A DNA stretch of 64,000 nt from Aquipluma nitroreducens. Lineage in GTDB: Bacteria > Bacteroidota > Bacteroidia > Bacteroidales > Prolixibacteraceae. Below, one piece after another: positions 52,745-62,770 of the stretch (the first letter of the stretch is position 1; each line of letters opens with the position of its first letter). A program made the translations under genes and the position numbers. The notes under the pieces are model-generated. The model had not been told where the DNA came from. It did not search any database and worked only from the letters and a program-made list of their open reading frames with translations. The DNA is taken from contig NZ_AP018694.1 in the NCBI RefSeq assembly GCF_009689585.1, positions 3,897,501 to 3,961,500 on the forward strand, in the 5' to 3' direction.

Positions 52745-55399
52745 CTAGAATTCAAGTGTCATTTGGTTTGGTGGATCTTCGTTTTCGCCTGGTTTATCTG
52801 GTCCAAACAATAAGTCTTCAATATCCGGAATCACAATTTCATTCGATTTGGGTTCTTCTTCCGGCTCCTCAACTTCTTCGTCGACAACCGTTGGCTCAAG
52901 TTCATTGATCTGGCTGATTTCATAGATAGAAAGTCGTTTCCCTTTGGCTTTGTATGATTTAATTCCAATAAATTCATCAACATCAATCACTTCCGGTTCC
53001 CGACCTTCATTTTTACCACCAAATACGAGTTCCAAACGCGGATGACTAACCCATGTGAAACTCACCAACCGATTCCCAGGGAACTCGCCAATAAAGCCGG
53101 TTTCCTTTTGCGATTCGTCAATCTCAAATCGTTTCACGTAATAAAAGCTTTGCTCAGCATCAAAATATACTGCAGTAAGTATTTTCCCGGGGTCGAATTT
53201 TTCGATGAGTAATATGCCATCGTTGAAATGGTTCGATAAGTCAAAATTACAGATCAGGTATTCACCATTTTTATAGATTACAAAAATCATATCATCGCCG
53301 GTGAATTCGCCAAGATATCGGCCACGGTTATCGGAATTAAGTCGCCGCACATCTTCGTCGAACCAAATTTTTCGGCCGCCCAAAGTTGAGACCCCTTTTT
53401 CCTTGAGCGCTATTTTATGAATTTCAAATTTAGTCAGGATATTGCCCATTGAAGCTCTGCCTTTGATGGCTAACTCGCTGAAATCAACTTCGAATATCAG
53501 CTTCTTGATACGCGGTTTTGGCTTCAGGGTAACACGCAAGACTTCAGCTTCGCCATTCGGATTTTCGCTGAAATACATGATTCGTGATCCTGGAGTTCCT
53601 TGCGTCAAATCGTATTCTTTGTCGCGGGTGACGCCGGTTACGGCCATGCGCTTCATGTAAACAAAACCATTTTTTCCATCACGATACACCACATTGTAAA
53701 TGGTTCGGTTATCGTTTTTCTTGAAAATGGCGACGTGCAGAACGTTTTTTCCAATGAATGCCTTTTCGGATACTTTAGAAACGATGTATGTGCCATCTTT
53801 CCTGAATACAATTACATCATCGATGTCGGAACAATCGCAAATGTATTCAGCCTTTTTGAGGCTGGTTCCCATAAAGCCTTCAATCCGGTCGACATATAGC
53901 TTTTCGTTGGCAATTACCACCTTTGAAGCCACAATGTTTTCAAAATTCCGGATTTCAGTTCTGCGTTCGCGACCTTTGCCGTATTTAGTCCGAAGGCGCT
54001 CAAACCATTCTATCGTGAACGGAATGATATTGGCAATCTTGTTATTTATCTCTTCAATTTCGGCTTCGATGGCCAATAAATGATCGTTGGCTTTATCGGT
54101 ATTGAATTTCAGGATTCGAGCCATGCGGATTTCCATCAGCTTCAGGATGTCCTCACGGGTTACTTCGCGCTTCAATTTGGGTTTCCATGGAGTAAGTCGC
54201 ATGTCAATATGGTCGACCGCTTCATCCATATTGGCTGAATCTTCAAACTGCTTATCTTTATAGATACGCTCTTCGATAAATATTTTTTCGAGCGACGAAA
54301 AATGCCAGGCTTCTTCCAGTTCGCCTCTTCGGATTTCGAGTTCAAGCTTCAGTAATGCAACTGTCTGATCGGAATTGATCTTCAGGATTTCGCTGACACC
54401 AATAAATTTTGGTTTGTCGTGCTCGATGATGCAGCTGTTGGGCGAAATAGAAACCTCACAATCGGTGAAAGCAAACAAGGCATCAATCGTTTTGTCGGAC
54501 GACATTCCTGGAACCAGGTGAATCAGGATCTCAACCTTATCGGATGTGTTGTCGTCAATTTTCCGGATTTTGATTTTGCCTTTGTCATTGGCTTTAAGGA
54601 TCGATTCGATTAGCGAAGCTGTTGTTCGTCCAAAAGGTACTTCTGTAATAACCAGTGTTTTGCTATCTTTTTTCTCAATTTTAGCCCTGACTTTAATCGA
54701 TGATCCTCGAATACCATCATTGTAGCGGGTAAAATCACCCGATCCACCAGTCGGGAAATCCGGATATAACATGAAGTCTTCACCACGCAGATAAGCGATA
54801 GAAGCATCGATCAACTCGATAAAGTTATGCGGTAGAATTTTGCAAGCTAAACCCACAGCAATCCCTTCGACTCCCTGAGCCAATAGAAGCGGAAATTTTA
54901 CCGGAAGCGCCAGTGGTTCACGGTTACGCCCATCGTACGACAATTTCCAATTGGTTGTTTTTGGATTGAACACCACATCGAGTGCAAATTTCGAAAGGCG
55001 CGCCTCAATGTAACGTGGAGCTGCAGCTCCATCGCCGGTAAGTAAATTTCCCCAGTTTCCCTGGCAATCAATCAATAGTTCTTTTTGTCCGAGCTGAACC
55101 AATGCATCGCCAATGGAAGCGTCCCCGTGCGGGTGATACTGCATGGTTTGCCCAATGATATTGGCTACCTTGTTGAAACGACCATCGTCCATAATGCTCA
55201 TGGCATGCAAAATCCTTCGCTGAACGGGCTTAAAGCCATCTTCGACATAAGGTACTGCGCGTTCGAGAATAACATAGGAGGCATAATCTAAAAACCATTG
55301 CTGGTACATTCCTGACAAATAGACTATTCCGTCCTTTTTTTCTTCTTTTGGAAACTCTTCTTTATTGATGTTTTCTTCAGTCATTTTTGCTTTTTGCAA
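52745..55399 (-). CDS. parC: DNA topoisomerase IV subunit A
   Basis: The 884-residue breakage-reunion subunit separates linked daughter chromosomes. The active-site Tyr is in AAPRYIEARLSKF, and the gate region reads MQYHPHGDASIGDALVQLGQ. In that region the residue aligned to GyrA Ser83 is Ala, natural in Bacteroidota topoisomerase IV as far as I recall. A beta-pinwheel C-terminal domain covers about 500-790, and the last 70 residues are acidic. The GyrA-box QRRGxxG is not evident, supporting ParC over GyrA, as does pairing with parE 75 bases upstream. Confidence 0.92.
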   Translation of the reverse strand: MQKAKMTEENINKEEFPKEEKKDGIVYLSGMYQQWFLDYASYVILERAVPYVEDGFKPVQRRILHAMSIMDDGRFNKVANIIGQTMQYHPHGDASIGDALVQLGQKELLIDCQGNWGNLLTGDGAAAPRYIEARLSKFALDVVFNPKTTNWKLSYDGRNREPLALPVKFPLLLAQGVEGIAVGLACKILPHNFIELIDASIAYLRGEDFMLYPDFPTGGSGDFTRYNDGIRGSSIKVRAKIEKKDSKTLVITEVPFGRTTASLIESILKANDKGKIKIRKIDDNTSDKVEILIHLVPGMSSDKTIDALFAFTDCEVSISPNSCIIEHDKPKFIGVSEILKINSDQTVALLKLELEIRRGELEEAWHFSSLEKIFIEERIYKDKQFEDSANMDEAVDHIDMRLTPWKPKLKREVTREDILKLMEIRMARILKFNTDKANDHLLAIEAEIEEINNKIANIIPFTIEWFERLRTKYGKGRERRTEIRNFENIVASKVVIANEKLYVDRIEGFMGTSLKKAEYICDCSDIDDVIVFRKDGTYIVSKVSEKAFIGKNVLHVAIFKKNDNRTIYNVVYRDGKNGFVYMKRMAVTGVTRDKEYDLTQGTPGSRIMYFSENPNGEAEVLRVTLKPKPRIKKLIFEVDFSELAIKGRASMGNILTKFEIHKIALKEKGVSTLGGRKIWFDEDVRRLNSDNRGRYLGEFTGDDMIFVIYKNGEYLICNFDLSNHFNDGILLIEKFDPGKILTAVYFDAEQSFYYVKRFEIDESQKETGFIGEFPGNRLVSFTWVSHPRLELVFGGKNEGREPEVIDVDEFIGIKSYKAKGKRLSIYEISQINELEPTVVDEEVEEPEEEPKSNEIVIPDIEDLLFGPDKPGENEDPPNQMTLEF

Positions 55400-55431
55400 T
55401 CACTTATTTCATTTGCATTTTATGCAGTATT

Positions 55432-55464
55432 ACTCATCGGGTGACTTAAAGTCACCCGATGAGT
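55432..55464. repeat. Perfect 16-bp palindrome between parE and parC
   Basis: Two 16-base arms (55432-55447 and 55449-55464, core GGGTGACTT/AAGTCACCC) meet at a single A. It begins 10 bases beyond the parE stop and could shape the parE/parC transcript ratio. No T-run follows, so full termination is doubtful. Confidence 0.8.
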
Positions 55465-55474
55465 CTCGCTTTTC

Positions 55475-57307
55475 TTAAAAGTCGTCTTTCTCGACATACA
55501 GATTTTCAATGATAAACTCCTGTCGTTCGGGTGTATTTTTCCCCATGTAATATTCAAGCATATTGGCTACCGATTCGTGCTTTTTCATCAGAATTGGGTC
55601 GAGTCGGATGTCTGGTCCGATGAAATTTTTAAACTCATCAGGCGATATTTCTCCCAGACCTTTGAATCGAGTAATTTCAGCGGTTTTTCCAAGTTTCTGA
55701 ATGGCCGCAACCCGTTCGTCTTCGTTGTAACAATAGTAAGTTACTTTTTTGTTGCGGACGCGAAAAAGCGGGGTCTGAAAAATAAAGAGGTGTCCCTGAC
55801 GAACCACTTCGGGGAAAAACTGCAAAAAGAAAGTAATGAGCAACAACCGGATGTGCATTCCGTCGACATCAGCATCGGTAGCGATGATCACTTTGTTGTA
55901 GCGCAAATCGTCGATACTTTCTTCGATGTTTAAAGCAGCCTGAAGAAGGTTAAACTCTTCATTTTCATATACAATCTTCTTTGTTAATCCGAACGTATTG
56001 AGTGGCTTGCCCCGCAAACTAAATACAGCCTGCGTATTTACATCGCGCGACTTGGTAATCGATCCACTCGCCGAATCTCCTTCAGTAATAAAAATTGACG
56101 AATTTTCGCGCAATTCATGATTGCTGTCCAGATGCACACGGCAGTCGCGTAATTTTTTGTTATGTAAGTTGGCCTTTTTCGAGCGCTGCTTGGCCAGTTT
56201 CTTAATTCCTGAAATGGCCTTGCGTTCGCGTTCCGATTCCTGAATCCGGCGTAACAAAACCTCTGAAACGTCTGGATTTTTATGCAGGTAATTATCCAGT
56301 TCCTTCAGCACAAAATTGGTCACAAAAGTTCTTACGGAAGGTCCTTCCGGTCCAATGTCTTTGGAGCCCAGTTTGGTTTTGGTTTGCGACTCAAATACAG
56401 GTTCTTCAACTTTAATACTGATGGCAGCAACAATTGAAGCACGTATGTCGGAAGGATCAAAATCTTTCTTGTAAAAATCGCGGATAGCTTTTACGAGAGC
56501 TTCACGAAAAGCAACGAGGTGGGTTCCTCCCTGAGTGGTATGTTGTCCGTTTACAAACGAATAATAATCTTCTCCATATTGATTTCCATGGGTTAGTGCA
56601 ATCTCAATGTCGGTACTTTTCAGGTGAATGACCGGATAAATGGATTCCCCTTCCATGTTTTCTTCAAGCAAATCGCGTAAGCCGTTTTTGGAATGAAACT
56701 TTTCTCCATTGAACTCAAGCGTAAGCCCGGCATTGAGGAAAGAATAGTTTTTCATCATATTGACTACGTAGTCGTCAATGTAATGATAGGCTTTAAAAAC
56801 ATTAACATCAGGTGTGAAAGCAACATAAGTACCATTGGGTTGATCGCTTGGAACAACTTCTTGCTCTTCTTTAACAACACCTTCGCTAAAGCTTATTTCC
56901 TTAACTTCACCTTCGCGGAATGATTTGATTAAAAAATGACTTGATAAGGCGTTCACTGCCTTAATACCCACACCATTCAGCCCTACTGATTTTTTAAATA
57001 CTTCAGAGTCGTATTTTGCTCCGGTATTCATTTTTGAAGCAACATCGAGCAGTTTTCCCAATGGAATGCCACGACCATAATCGCGGACTGAAACCAGTTC
57101 ATTGCTGACTCGGACTTCAATCTTTCGCCCATTCCCCATCATGAACTCGTCTATGGAGTTATCCATCACTTCCTTTAGCAAAACATATATACCATCGTCG
57201 CTCGCCGAGCCGTCGCCCAACTTGCCAATATACATTCCGGGTCTTTTCCGGATATGCTCCTGCCAATCGAGCGTTTTTATAGAACCTTCATCATAATTCG
57301 GCATCAT
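55475..57307 (-). CDS. parE: DNA topoisomerase IV subunit B
   Basis: The 610-residue ATPase subunit has a GHKL domain ([24 protein letters not shown]), a transducer domain ([13 protein letters not shown]), and a Toprim domain with [14 protein letters not shown] and [17 protein letters not shown]. The C-terminus (RFKGLGEI) is standard. The open frame reaches a TTG at 57319, but two adjacent ATGs at 57307 and 57304 are better starts; I take the first. A TATATTTG box lies 20 bases upstream. Confidence 0.95.
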   Translation of the reverse strand: MMPNYDEGSIKTLDWQEHIRKRPGMYIGKLGDGSASDDGIYVLLKEVMDNSIDEFMMGNGRKIEVRVSNELVSVRDYGRGIPLGKLLDVASKMNTGAKYDSEVFKKSVGLNGVGIKAVNALSSHFLIKSFREGEVKEISFSEGVVKEEQEVVPSDQPNGTYVAFTPDVNVFKAYHYIDDYVVNMMKNYSFLNAGLTLEFNGEKFHSKNGLRDLLEENMEGESIYPVIHLKSTDIEIALTHGNQYGEDYYSFVNGQHTTQGGTHLVAFREALVKAIRDFYKKDFDPSDIRASIVAAISIKVEEPVFESQTKTKLGSKDIGPEGPSVRTFVTNFVLKELDNYLHKNPDVSEVLLRRIQESERERKAISGIKKLAKQRSKKANLHNKKLRDCRVHLDSNHELRENSSIFITEGDSASGSITKSRDVNTQAVFSLRGKPLNTFGLTKKIVYENEEFNLLQAALNIEESIDDLRYNKVIIATDADVDGMHIRLLLITFFLQFFPEVVRQGHLFIFQTPLFRVRNKKVTYYCYNEDERVAAIQKLGKTAEITRFKGLGEISPDEFKNFIGPDIRLDPILMKKHESVANMLEYYMGKNTPERQEFIIENLYVEKDDF

Positions 57308-57326
57308 ATTCCCTTCCAATTTGCAA

Positions 57327-57334
57327 CAAATATA
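57327..57334 (-). promoter_or_regulatory. -7 promoter box of parE
   Basis: TATATTTG on the minus strand, exact TAnnTTTG, 19 bases from the ATG at 57307, implying a short leader. Confidence 0.55.
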
Positions 57335-57650
57335 AAGAAAACAAAAGTCGATTGGAAATTCAGGAGTCCGACATTAACTAACAATTGGCGGTTGAAAACT
57401 TATTCGGATTTCTCTGGGCTGGCTCAAAAATAAGTTGAGAATAAGTGTATTTATCCGATTGGTTTACAGGTGCGTATTCCGATTTTAGATCGATTTTTTA
57501 AATCTCAATATTATTCTCAGTTTTCATCCGTTTTAATGAGATGTGGAATGACTGGATTGAACTTCATTCTTAAATTTCAGGAGCCGGATCCTGTTTAAAA
57601 AAATCAGATTTGAACTTCTTTTCAGAATATTGATGAGGTTTTATTTTAAT

Positions 57651-57658
57651 TATCTTTG
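57651..57658 (+). promoter_or_regulatory. -7 promoter box of the porin gene, nearly at the start codon
   Basis: TATCTTTG, exact TAnnTTTG, ends 7 bases before the ATG at 57666. Transcription would begin at or within a few bases of that ATG, so the mRNA may be leaderless. Confidence 0.5.
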
Positions 57659-57665
57659 CGCCGAC

Positions 57666-59717
57666 ATGTTTAAAAAGTATATCTATATAGTTATTGCTGC
57701 GGTTCTGATTGTATTCCAATCGAATGCGCAAATCAGACCGGGAGTTTCGAATTCAAATAGACAAAATGGTTCGGAGGAGAAATCGGAATCGTCTTCAAGG
57801 AAGAACAAGGCACCCGAAAAGCCTAAGATTCCTTCTCGTATAAGAACATGGCAGGTTAGCCGACAAGGCACGCGGATTGAAAAAACTGAACTGGATACGA
57901 CCATGACCTTTTATCATGTTTATCTACCAATTTTTCAAAAAAGTATAAGTAATACCTTTGTCGGAAATAATGGTGGAGCATATATTTCCAATGACTTTTT
58001 TCAGCGAAAACCGAATTCTGATTTCTATTTTGCCCGATCGTTTGATGCCTACTGGCTTACTCCATCGCAAATCAATTATTTCAATACGACAACTCCCTTT
58101 TCGTTGCTCGATTACAGCCAAAGTGATAGTAAAAACACAAAAAACGAAACGAGATTTAATGTTTTTCTTTCGCAAAATGTGAATAAGAAGCTCAACTTTG
58201 AATTTATTTATAACCAGACAAAGTCTCAGGGACAGTATTTGTATCAGTCGAATAAATTTCACAGTATAGCTCTGGTTTCTTCTTATAATTCCGATAAATT
58301 CCTGTCTCATACAAACATTATTTTTAACCGCCTGGAAGGGCAGGAAGATGGGGGAATTGAAGCGAACCAACCACTCGACTTAACAGATAAAACTGAAAAT
58401 TTCAGTGTCCGGATGGATGATGCAGTTAATAAACTTCAGAACAATACGCTTTTTACAGTCAACGAATATCGGGTGGGTAAAATGGTTGAGGCCGACTCTG
58501 CTGAAAATGTGATCAAACGATTTATTCCGCGAGTAGGATTTATACACGAATTTGAGCTTTCAGGAAACAAAAGAAGATTCACGAAAAAGGATAAGTCTGA
58601 AGATTTTTTTACAAACAATTACGTCAATACCGGACTTACAAACGACAGCGTAAGGTTTACCCGTTTGACAAACATATTTCAAATCAAATTTTATGAAGCT
58701 CCGGATCGGAAATACACTTTTGGGAAGCGGGTGTATATTGGGCACGATGAAATAACGTACCATACAGCTACTCAGCTTGGTGATTTGGGAGCACATCCAT
58801 TTCCTTTAATTGGTTCAATTTTTTATCAGATTTCAAGTCCGTTAACTAATTTTTCTGATAATGGTAAGCTATTCTTTTCCAAACAGGCAAATACATATAT
58901 TGGGGGAGGAATATTCAGGGAAGAAGGTAAATTCTGGCAATGGGAGGCCGATGGACGAATTTATCTGACGGGATACCGCTCCGGGCAAACAGAACTTAAT
59001 GGATATGTTAATAAGCCACTGAAAATCGGAAGAGATACCACTAGTCTCCGGATTGAAGGAAGTTTAAAAACACTGGTGCCTGAATATTATGATTCGTATT
59101 TCTTCTCTAATAATTTTGTATGGAAGAATGACTTCAATAATATCAATGAGATGACGATCAAATCGAGCATCCGTTCGCAGCAATATAAAACTACGATTGG
59201 AGTCAATTATTCATTGATTGGAAACTACATCTATAACAATAGTCAAGCTTTACCAGCACAGTCGAAAAGCGAATTGCTGATCCTTTCGGCATACCTCAAT
59301 AAGGATTTTGAAAGCGACCACTGGGTTCTTCGTACTCAGGCGCTAGTGCAAAAAGTAAATAATGAAAATGTCATACATCTGCCTGCATTTGCCGGATTCA
59401 TCAGCTTGAACTACAGAACAATCATTTCAAAAGTGATGCATTTTCAGATTGGCGCCGACACGCGATATAATTCAGCTTTTTATGCTGATGCGTACGATCC
59501 GGCAACTGCCCGATTTTATCTCCAGAATACACAACTAATCGGGAAATACCCCTATATTGATTTACATGCGAACTTGAAGTTAAAACGCACCCGATTCTTT
59601 TTTATCCTGATGAATGCAGGTTCCGGATTTGTTGGCAATAACTATTTTATGGCACCTGATTATCCATATTATAGACGAACTTTCCGATTTGGAATTTCAT
59701 GGTCGTTTTACGACTAA
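57666..59717 (+). CDS. Putative outer-membrane porin (Bacteroidota family)
   Basis: A 683-residue protein with signal peptide MFKKYIYIVIAAVLIVFQSNAQ, a charged low-complexity linker (EEKSESSSRKNKAPEKPK), and a large beta-strand domain ending in an aromatic pattern (YYRRTFRFGISWSFYD). The opening of the mature domain (TTMTFYHVYLPIFQKSISNTFVGNNGGAYISN) matches the putative-porin family of Bacteroidota in style. I prefer ATG 57666 over an upstream frame opening at 57630 because it gives a clean signal peptide. Substrate unknown. Confidence 0.78.
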   Translation: MFKKYIYIVIAAVLIVFQSNAQIRPGVSNSNRQNGSEEKSESSSRKNKAPEKPKIPSRIRTWQVSRQGTRIEKTELDTTMTFYHVYLPIFQKSISNTFVGNNGGAYISNDFFQRKPNSDFYFARSFDAYWLTPSQINYFNTTTPFSLLDYSQSDSKNTKNETRFNVFLSQNVNKKLNFEFIYNQTKSQGQYLYQSNKFHSIALVSSYNSDKFLSHTNIIFNRLEGQEDGGIEANQPLDLTDKTENFSVRMDDAVNKLQNNTLFTVNEYRVGKMVEADSAENVIKRFIPRVGFIHEFELSGNKRRFTKKDKSEDFFTNNYVNTGLTNDSVRFTRLTNIFQIKFYEAPDRKYTFGKRVYIGHDEITYHTATQLGDLGAHPFPLIGSIFYQISSPLTNFSDNGKLFFSKQANTYIGGGIFREEGKFWQWEADGRIYLTGYRSGQTELNGYVNKPLKIGRDTTSLRIEGSLKTLVPEYYDSYFFSNNFVWKNDFNNINEMTIKSSIRSQQYKTTIGVNYSLIGNYIYNNSQALPAQSKSELLILSAYLNKDFESDHWVLRTQALVQKVNNENVIHLPAFAGFISLNYRTIISKVMHFQIGADTRYNSAFYADAYDPATARFYLQNTQLIGKYPYIDLHANLKLKRTRFFFILMNAGSGFVGNNYFMAPDYPYYRRTFRFGISWSFYD

Positions 59718-60077
59718 TAAATGGACTTCAAAACAAACAGACTGATTTACCATATAGCTTTAAGTTCGGTATGTATCTGTCTTGTATTGCTTTGTTAAAA
59801 AGTAATGGATCGTTGTTGATAAATAAGTGTCGTTGTGATCATTCAGGAATTACAAATTCCTAGTTTTATGGCTTCTTAGATTGTTCTTGATTTTAGAATG
59901 ATGCAATAGGTTTTGGTGTTAAAATTCAGAAGAAAATTAAATGCCTGTTCAGAAAAAATGTTCATGCTGGATTGATGTTTTAATAGGTGATTGAGTGGAG
60001 TATATAATTCTTTTGAAACAAAGTGCATTACAGTTCAGGAAGAGACTCGGAATTTATCGTTTAATAATTTGTTGAAG
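59718..60077. other. Intergenic region after the porin
   Basis: 360 bases with no supported gene. A small hairpin AGGAATT-ACA-AATTCCT lies at 59845-59861. An open frame begins at GTG-type codons near 59991 but runs into the secreted-protein gene and lacks coding character before its ATG at 60078. Confidence 0.5.
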
Positions 60078-60452
60078 ATGAAAATTCGTATTGTTTTGAT
60101 ATTTGCTGTTTTTTGTTTTTCATTTCGGCCGTCTGTCCAAAAGGCTGCTGCGGTATCTTCATCCAGTAATGGATTTTACATTACTGTTGATGACTTCACT
60201 GATCGTACAAAGCACAGTTATATCGTACAATCGAGAGATTCTGTTGATGTTATTTTTAAGCTCTTTTTTGAATCGGAACTTGAACTTGGTGATGTAAATC
60301 GCCCAATTGCTATTTTCAACGGAGAACATGATTTTTATGTAGCCCGGGTGAATGTCTTCCAAAAACCAAATGGTAAACTGAGTTTTCACCATCTGAAATA
60401 TCCCAAGATAAAGGTAACCAAACGTGCAAAACTAGCTCCAGTTACTTTATAA
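60078..60452 (+). CDS. Small secreted protein of unknown function
   Basis: A 124-residue product with a signal peptide (KIRIVLIFAVFCFSFRPSV) and a compact, probably beta-rich domain (GFYITVDDFTDRTKHSYIVQ, VDVIFKLFFESELELGDVNRPIAIFN, HDFYVARVNVFQ). The C-terminus is basic (KIKVTKRAKLA). No family recognised. Start at ATG 60078 chosen because it opens with the signal peptide. Confidence 0.6.
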   Translation: MKIRIVLIFAVFCFSFRPSVQKAAAVSSSSNGFYITVDDFTDRTKHSYIVQSRDSVDVIFKLFFESELELGDVNRPIAIFNGEHDFYVARVNVFQKPNGKLSFHHLKYPKIKVTKRAKLAPVTL

Positions 60453-60798
60453 TCCCTATTTTAGAAATTAGAATAGTATCTGAATAATCTTCGGTTTACA
60501 CAAAAGTATGTCGGGTTTTGCGTCTTACTGCGTTCGTCGCGTCCACAATTTGTCAAGGAGGGTATAGAACCCTGGTAACTTAAGAAGGGAGATGAAATGT
60601 AACTTTTTGACTAAATCTGTTCGGGATTTTTACAATTGCTAAACTTTCTTCTGAAAAGTGTGTTTATAAATTCTGAAAATCAAAACGATTTGTAAAAAAG
60701 AAGACAAATTAATCTTTTTATTAGTAATCCGAATAAAAAAGTCCGTTTTGTTTTCATTTTAAAAAATTAGTTCCATATTTGCATCAAATTATTCAGAA
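60453..60798. other. Region between the small secreted gene and the leu leader
   Basis: 346 bases with no gene. A short hairpin AGGGT-ATAGA-ACCCT lies near 60559-60573. The end carries the leu promoter elements (60747-60781). Confidence 0.5.
60747..60781 (+). promoter_or_regulatory. Promoter of the leu operon leader
   Basis: TTTG (60747-60750) lies 23 bases upstream of CATATTTG (60774-60781), a one-mismatch form of TAnnTTTG. The leader peptide ATG follows 17 bases later. Confidence 0.55.
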
Positions 60799-60870
60799 AT
60801 GACACGTTTTGCTAACATTTCCCTTCTAGGTCTCATTCTCGGTATTCTCCTAATTTGGATGCGCGATTGA
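60799..60870 (+). CDS. leuL: Leucine-rich leader peptide of the leu operon
   Basis: A 23-residue reading frame, MTRFANISLLGLILGILLIW then MRD and TGA. It has six leucines (codons 9, 10, 12, 14, 17, 18) and four isoleucines. All six Leu codons are CTN (CTT, CTA, CTC, CTC, CTC, CTA), while the proteins of this window mostly use TTG and CTG, so ribosomes should be sensitive to charged tRNA-Leu that reads CTN. The peptide has no other expected role. Its position just before a terminator and leuA makes it a classical attenuation peptide. It is too short for routine gene calling. Confidence 0.88.
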   Translation: MTRFANISLLGLILGILLIWMRD

Positions 60871-60938
60871 GAATGGTATGGGTAAAACTATAAAGAGCTT
60901 TCTAAAGGCCATTCTCAAAACAGGGGATGGCCTTTTTT
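60834..60938 (+). promoter_or_regulatory. Transcription attenuator of the leu operon
   Basis: Four segments can pair in mutually exclusive ways. Segment 1 CATTCTC (60834-60840, in the Leu codons) pairs with segment 2 GAGAATG (60869-60875, at the leader stop). Segment 2 GAGAATGG (60869-60876) pairs with segment 3 CCATTCTC (60909-60916). Segment 3, as AAAGGCCAT (60904-60912), pairs with segment 4 ATGGCCTTT (60927-60935), followed by T residues, which is the terminator. Stalling at Leu codons would free segment 2 for the 2:3 antiterminator. Finishing at the stop would cover segment 2 and let the terminator form. Confidence 0.88.
60904..60938 (+). terminator. Attenuator terminator hairpin
   Basis: Perfect 9-bp stem AAAGGCCAT/ATGGCCTTT with a 14-base loop and a T-run to 60938, upstream of leuA. 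Confidence 0.92.
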
Positions 60939-61010
60939 ATTACAGTTCAATAATATTAAGTGATCATGAATATACAAGGAAATAGATATTTAAACGCAAT
61001 TAATTTGACT

Positions 61011-61039
61011 CAAGCCCCCTCTCTATCGCTGGAGAGGGG
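61011..61039. repeat. CCCCTCTC/GAGAGGGG hairpin before leuA
   Basis: CCCCTCTC (61016-61023) and GAGAGGGG (61032-61039), preceded by CAAGC. A sister element, preceded by CAAGT, lies at 62721-62746 after leuA. Confidence 0.75.
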
Positions 61040-61113
61040 AAGCCTCCGGGCTGTTAGATGTCAGGAGAGTGTAGAAATAAATAGTATTGAAAAACGCATT
61101 AAAAGAAATAGTT

Positions 61114-62634
61114 ATGAGTGATAGATTGTACATTTTTGACACCACCTTACGCGACGGAGAGCAAGTTCCCGGGTGTCAGTTGAACACCGTTGAGAAAATT
61201 GAGGTTGCACGAGCTTTAGAGGAATTGGGCGTTGATGTGATAGAAGCCGGTTTCCCGATTTCGAGTCCTGGCGATTTTAATTCAGTAGTAGAAATATCAA
61301 AAGCGGTGACATGGCCAACTATTTGTGCGCTCACCCGCGCAGTCGAAAAAGACATTGATGTTGCTGCTGAAGCACTCAAATTTGCCAAGAAAGGTCGTAT
61401 TCACACCGGTATCGGAACTTCATTTTATCACATACATCACAAACTGAATTCCAATCAGGACGAAATTATTGAACGTGCCATTGCTGCTGTAAAATATGCC
61501 AAGCGCTACGTTGAAGATGTTGAATTTTATGCTGAAGATGCCGGTCGTACTGAGAACGAATACCTGGCTCGGGTGGTAGAAGCTGTTATTAAAGCGGGAG
61601 CAACGGTAGTGAATATTCCGGATACAACCGGATACACCATGCCGCACGAGTTTGGTGCTAAAATTAAATACCTGATCGATAATGTACCAAACGTTCACAA
61701 AGCAATTTTGTCGACACACTGCCACAACGATTTAGGAATGGCCACTGCCAATACAATCGCCGGAATCATGAACGGTGCCCGTCAGGCAGAGGTAACCATT
61801 AACGGAATTGGCGAACGTGCCGGAAATACTTCGTTGGAAGAAGTGGTCATGATTTTGAAAAGTCGCTATGCTATTTTGAACATCGATACCAACATCAATA
61901 CTAAAAATATTTACAAGACCAGCCGCATGGTTTCTAATATGATGAATATGCCTGTTCAACCCAATAAGGCAATTGTTGGTCGCAATGCTTTTGCACATTC
62001 CTCCGGAATTCATCAGGATGGTGTGTTGAAGAATCGCGAAAACTATGAAATTATGGATCCTGCCGATGTGGGTATCAATGAATCGAGCATTGTCTTAACT
62101 GCCCGCAGTGGTCGTGCTGCTTTAAGGCATCGTTTGGAAATCATGGGTTTTGAATTGGATAAAGAGAAATTGGATGAAGTTTATGAGCAATTTTTGAAAT
62201 TGGCTGATAAGAAAAAAGACGTGAAGGATGATGATGTGGCTGCTTTGTTGGGGGATGCAACTCAGAAAGAACGTCGCATTAAGCTTGATTTCTTACAGGT
62301 GGTTACAGGGAAAGGTCTGGTGCCAATAGCCAATGTGCGATTAGATATTTCCGGTGAAATACTTGATGCAACAGCTTCAGGAAACGGTCCGGTTGATGCA
62401 GCCTTGAAAGCTGTAAAGAAAATAATTCACCGAAAGGTTGTTTTGGAAGAATTCCTGATTCAGGCCATAACACATGGAAGCGACGATTTAGGTAAAGTGC
62501 ATATGCAGGTAAATCACGAAGGTGGAAATTACCATGGGTTTGGCGCCAACACAGATATCATTACGGCATCTGTTGAAGCTTTTCTGGATGCCATCAATAA
62601 AATTCCGGGCGGAGTAAGGGCTAAAAAAGAGTAA
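61114..62634 (+). CDS. leuA: 2-isopropylmalate synthase
   Basis: Condenses acetyl-CoA with 2-oxoisovalerate, the committed step to leucine. The 506-residue protein has the HMGL-like core with [26 protein letters not shown], the metal-binding [14 protein letters not shown], and [14 protein letters not shown]. The C-terminal regulatory domain (about 390-506), ending [11 protein letters not shown], usually binds leucine for feedback control. Start ATG 61114 (MSDRLYIFD) is chosen over an in-frame TTG at 61087. Transcription is likely gated by the upstream attenuator; leuC follows 136 bases later. Confidence 0.95.
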   Translation: MSDRLYIFDTTLRDGEQVPGCQLNTVEKIEVARALEELGVDVIEAGFPISSPGDFNSVVEISKAVTWPTICALTRAVEKDIDVAAEALKFAKKGRIHTGIGTSFYHIHHKLNSNQDEIIERAIAAVKYAKRYVEDVEFYAEDAGRTENEYLARVVEAVIKAGATVVNIPDTTGYTMPHEFGAKIKYLIDNVPNVHKAILSTHCHNDLGMATANTIAGIMNGARQAEVTINGIGERAGNTSLEEVVMILKSRYAILNIDTNINTKNIYKTSRMVSNMMNMPVQPNKAIVGRNAFAHSSGIHQDGVLKNRENYEIMDPADVGINESSIVLTARSGRAALRHRLEIMGFELDKEKLDEVYEQFLKLADKKKDVKDDDVAALLGDATQKERRIKLDFLQVVTGKGLVPIANVRLDISGEILDATASGNGPVDAALKAVKKIIHRKVVLEEFLIQAITHGSDDLGKVHMQVNHEGGNYHGFGANTDIITASVEAFLDAINKIPGGVRAKKE

Positions 62635-62720
62635 AACCTCCACCGATCCCTTATCCTTTGCCGTCTGCTTTAGCTGACGGACATGATTTGAATAGAAATA
62701 CAAATAACAATTTGCTGCGC

Positions 62721-62746
62721 CAAGTCCCCTCTCTTTTGGAGAGGGG
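62721..62746. repeat. CCCCTCTC/GAGAGGGG hairpin after leuA
   Basis: CAAGTCCCCTCTC (62721-62733) and GAGAGGGG (62739-62746) with a 5-base loop, followed by TGGGGTGAGGC. It lies inside the leuA-leuC gap and may tune relative expression. Confidence 0.75.
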
Positions 62747-62770
62747 TGGGGTGAGGCTAAAAAATAAATA

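Larger units (their letters stand above)
57308..57665. other. Divergent parE / porin intergenic region
   Basis: 358 bases without a supported gene. It holds the parE box (57327-57334, minus) and the porin box (57651-57658, plus). The rest is AT-rich with repeated words such as AATAAGT near 57430-57445. No stable hairpin was identified. Confidence 0.5.

Noticed and set aside
53000-55399. Gyrase A instead of topoisomerase IV A
   Set aside because: No GyrA-box is evident, and the gene is paired with parE-type subunit B downstream of its own promoter.
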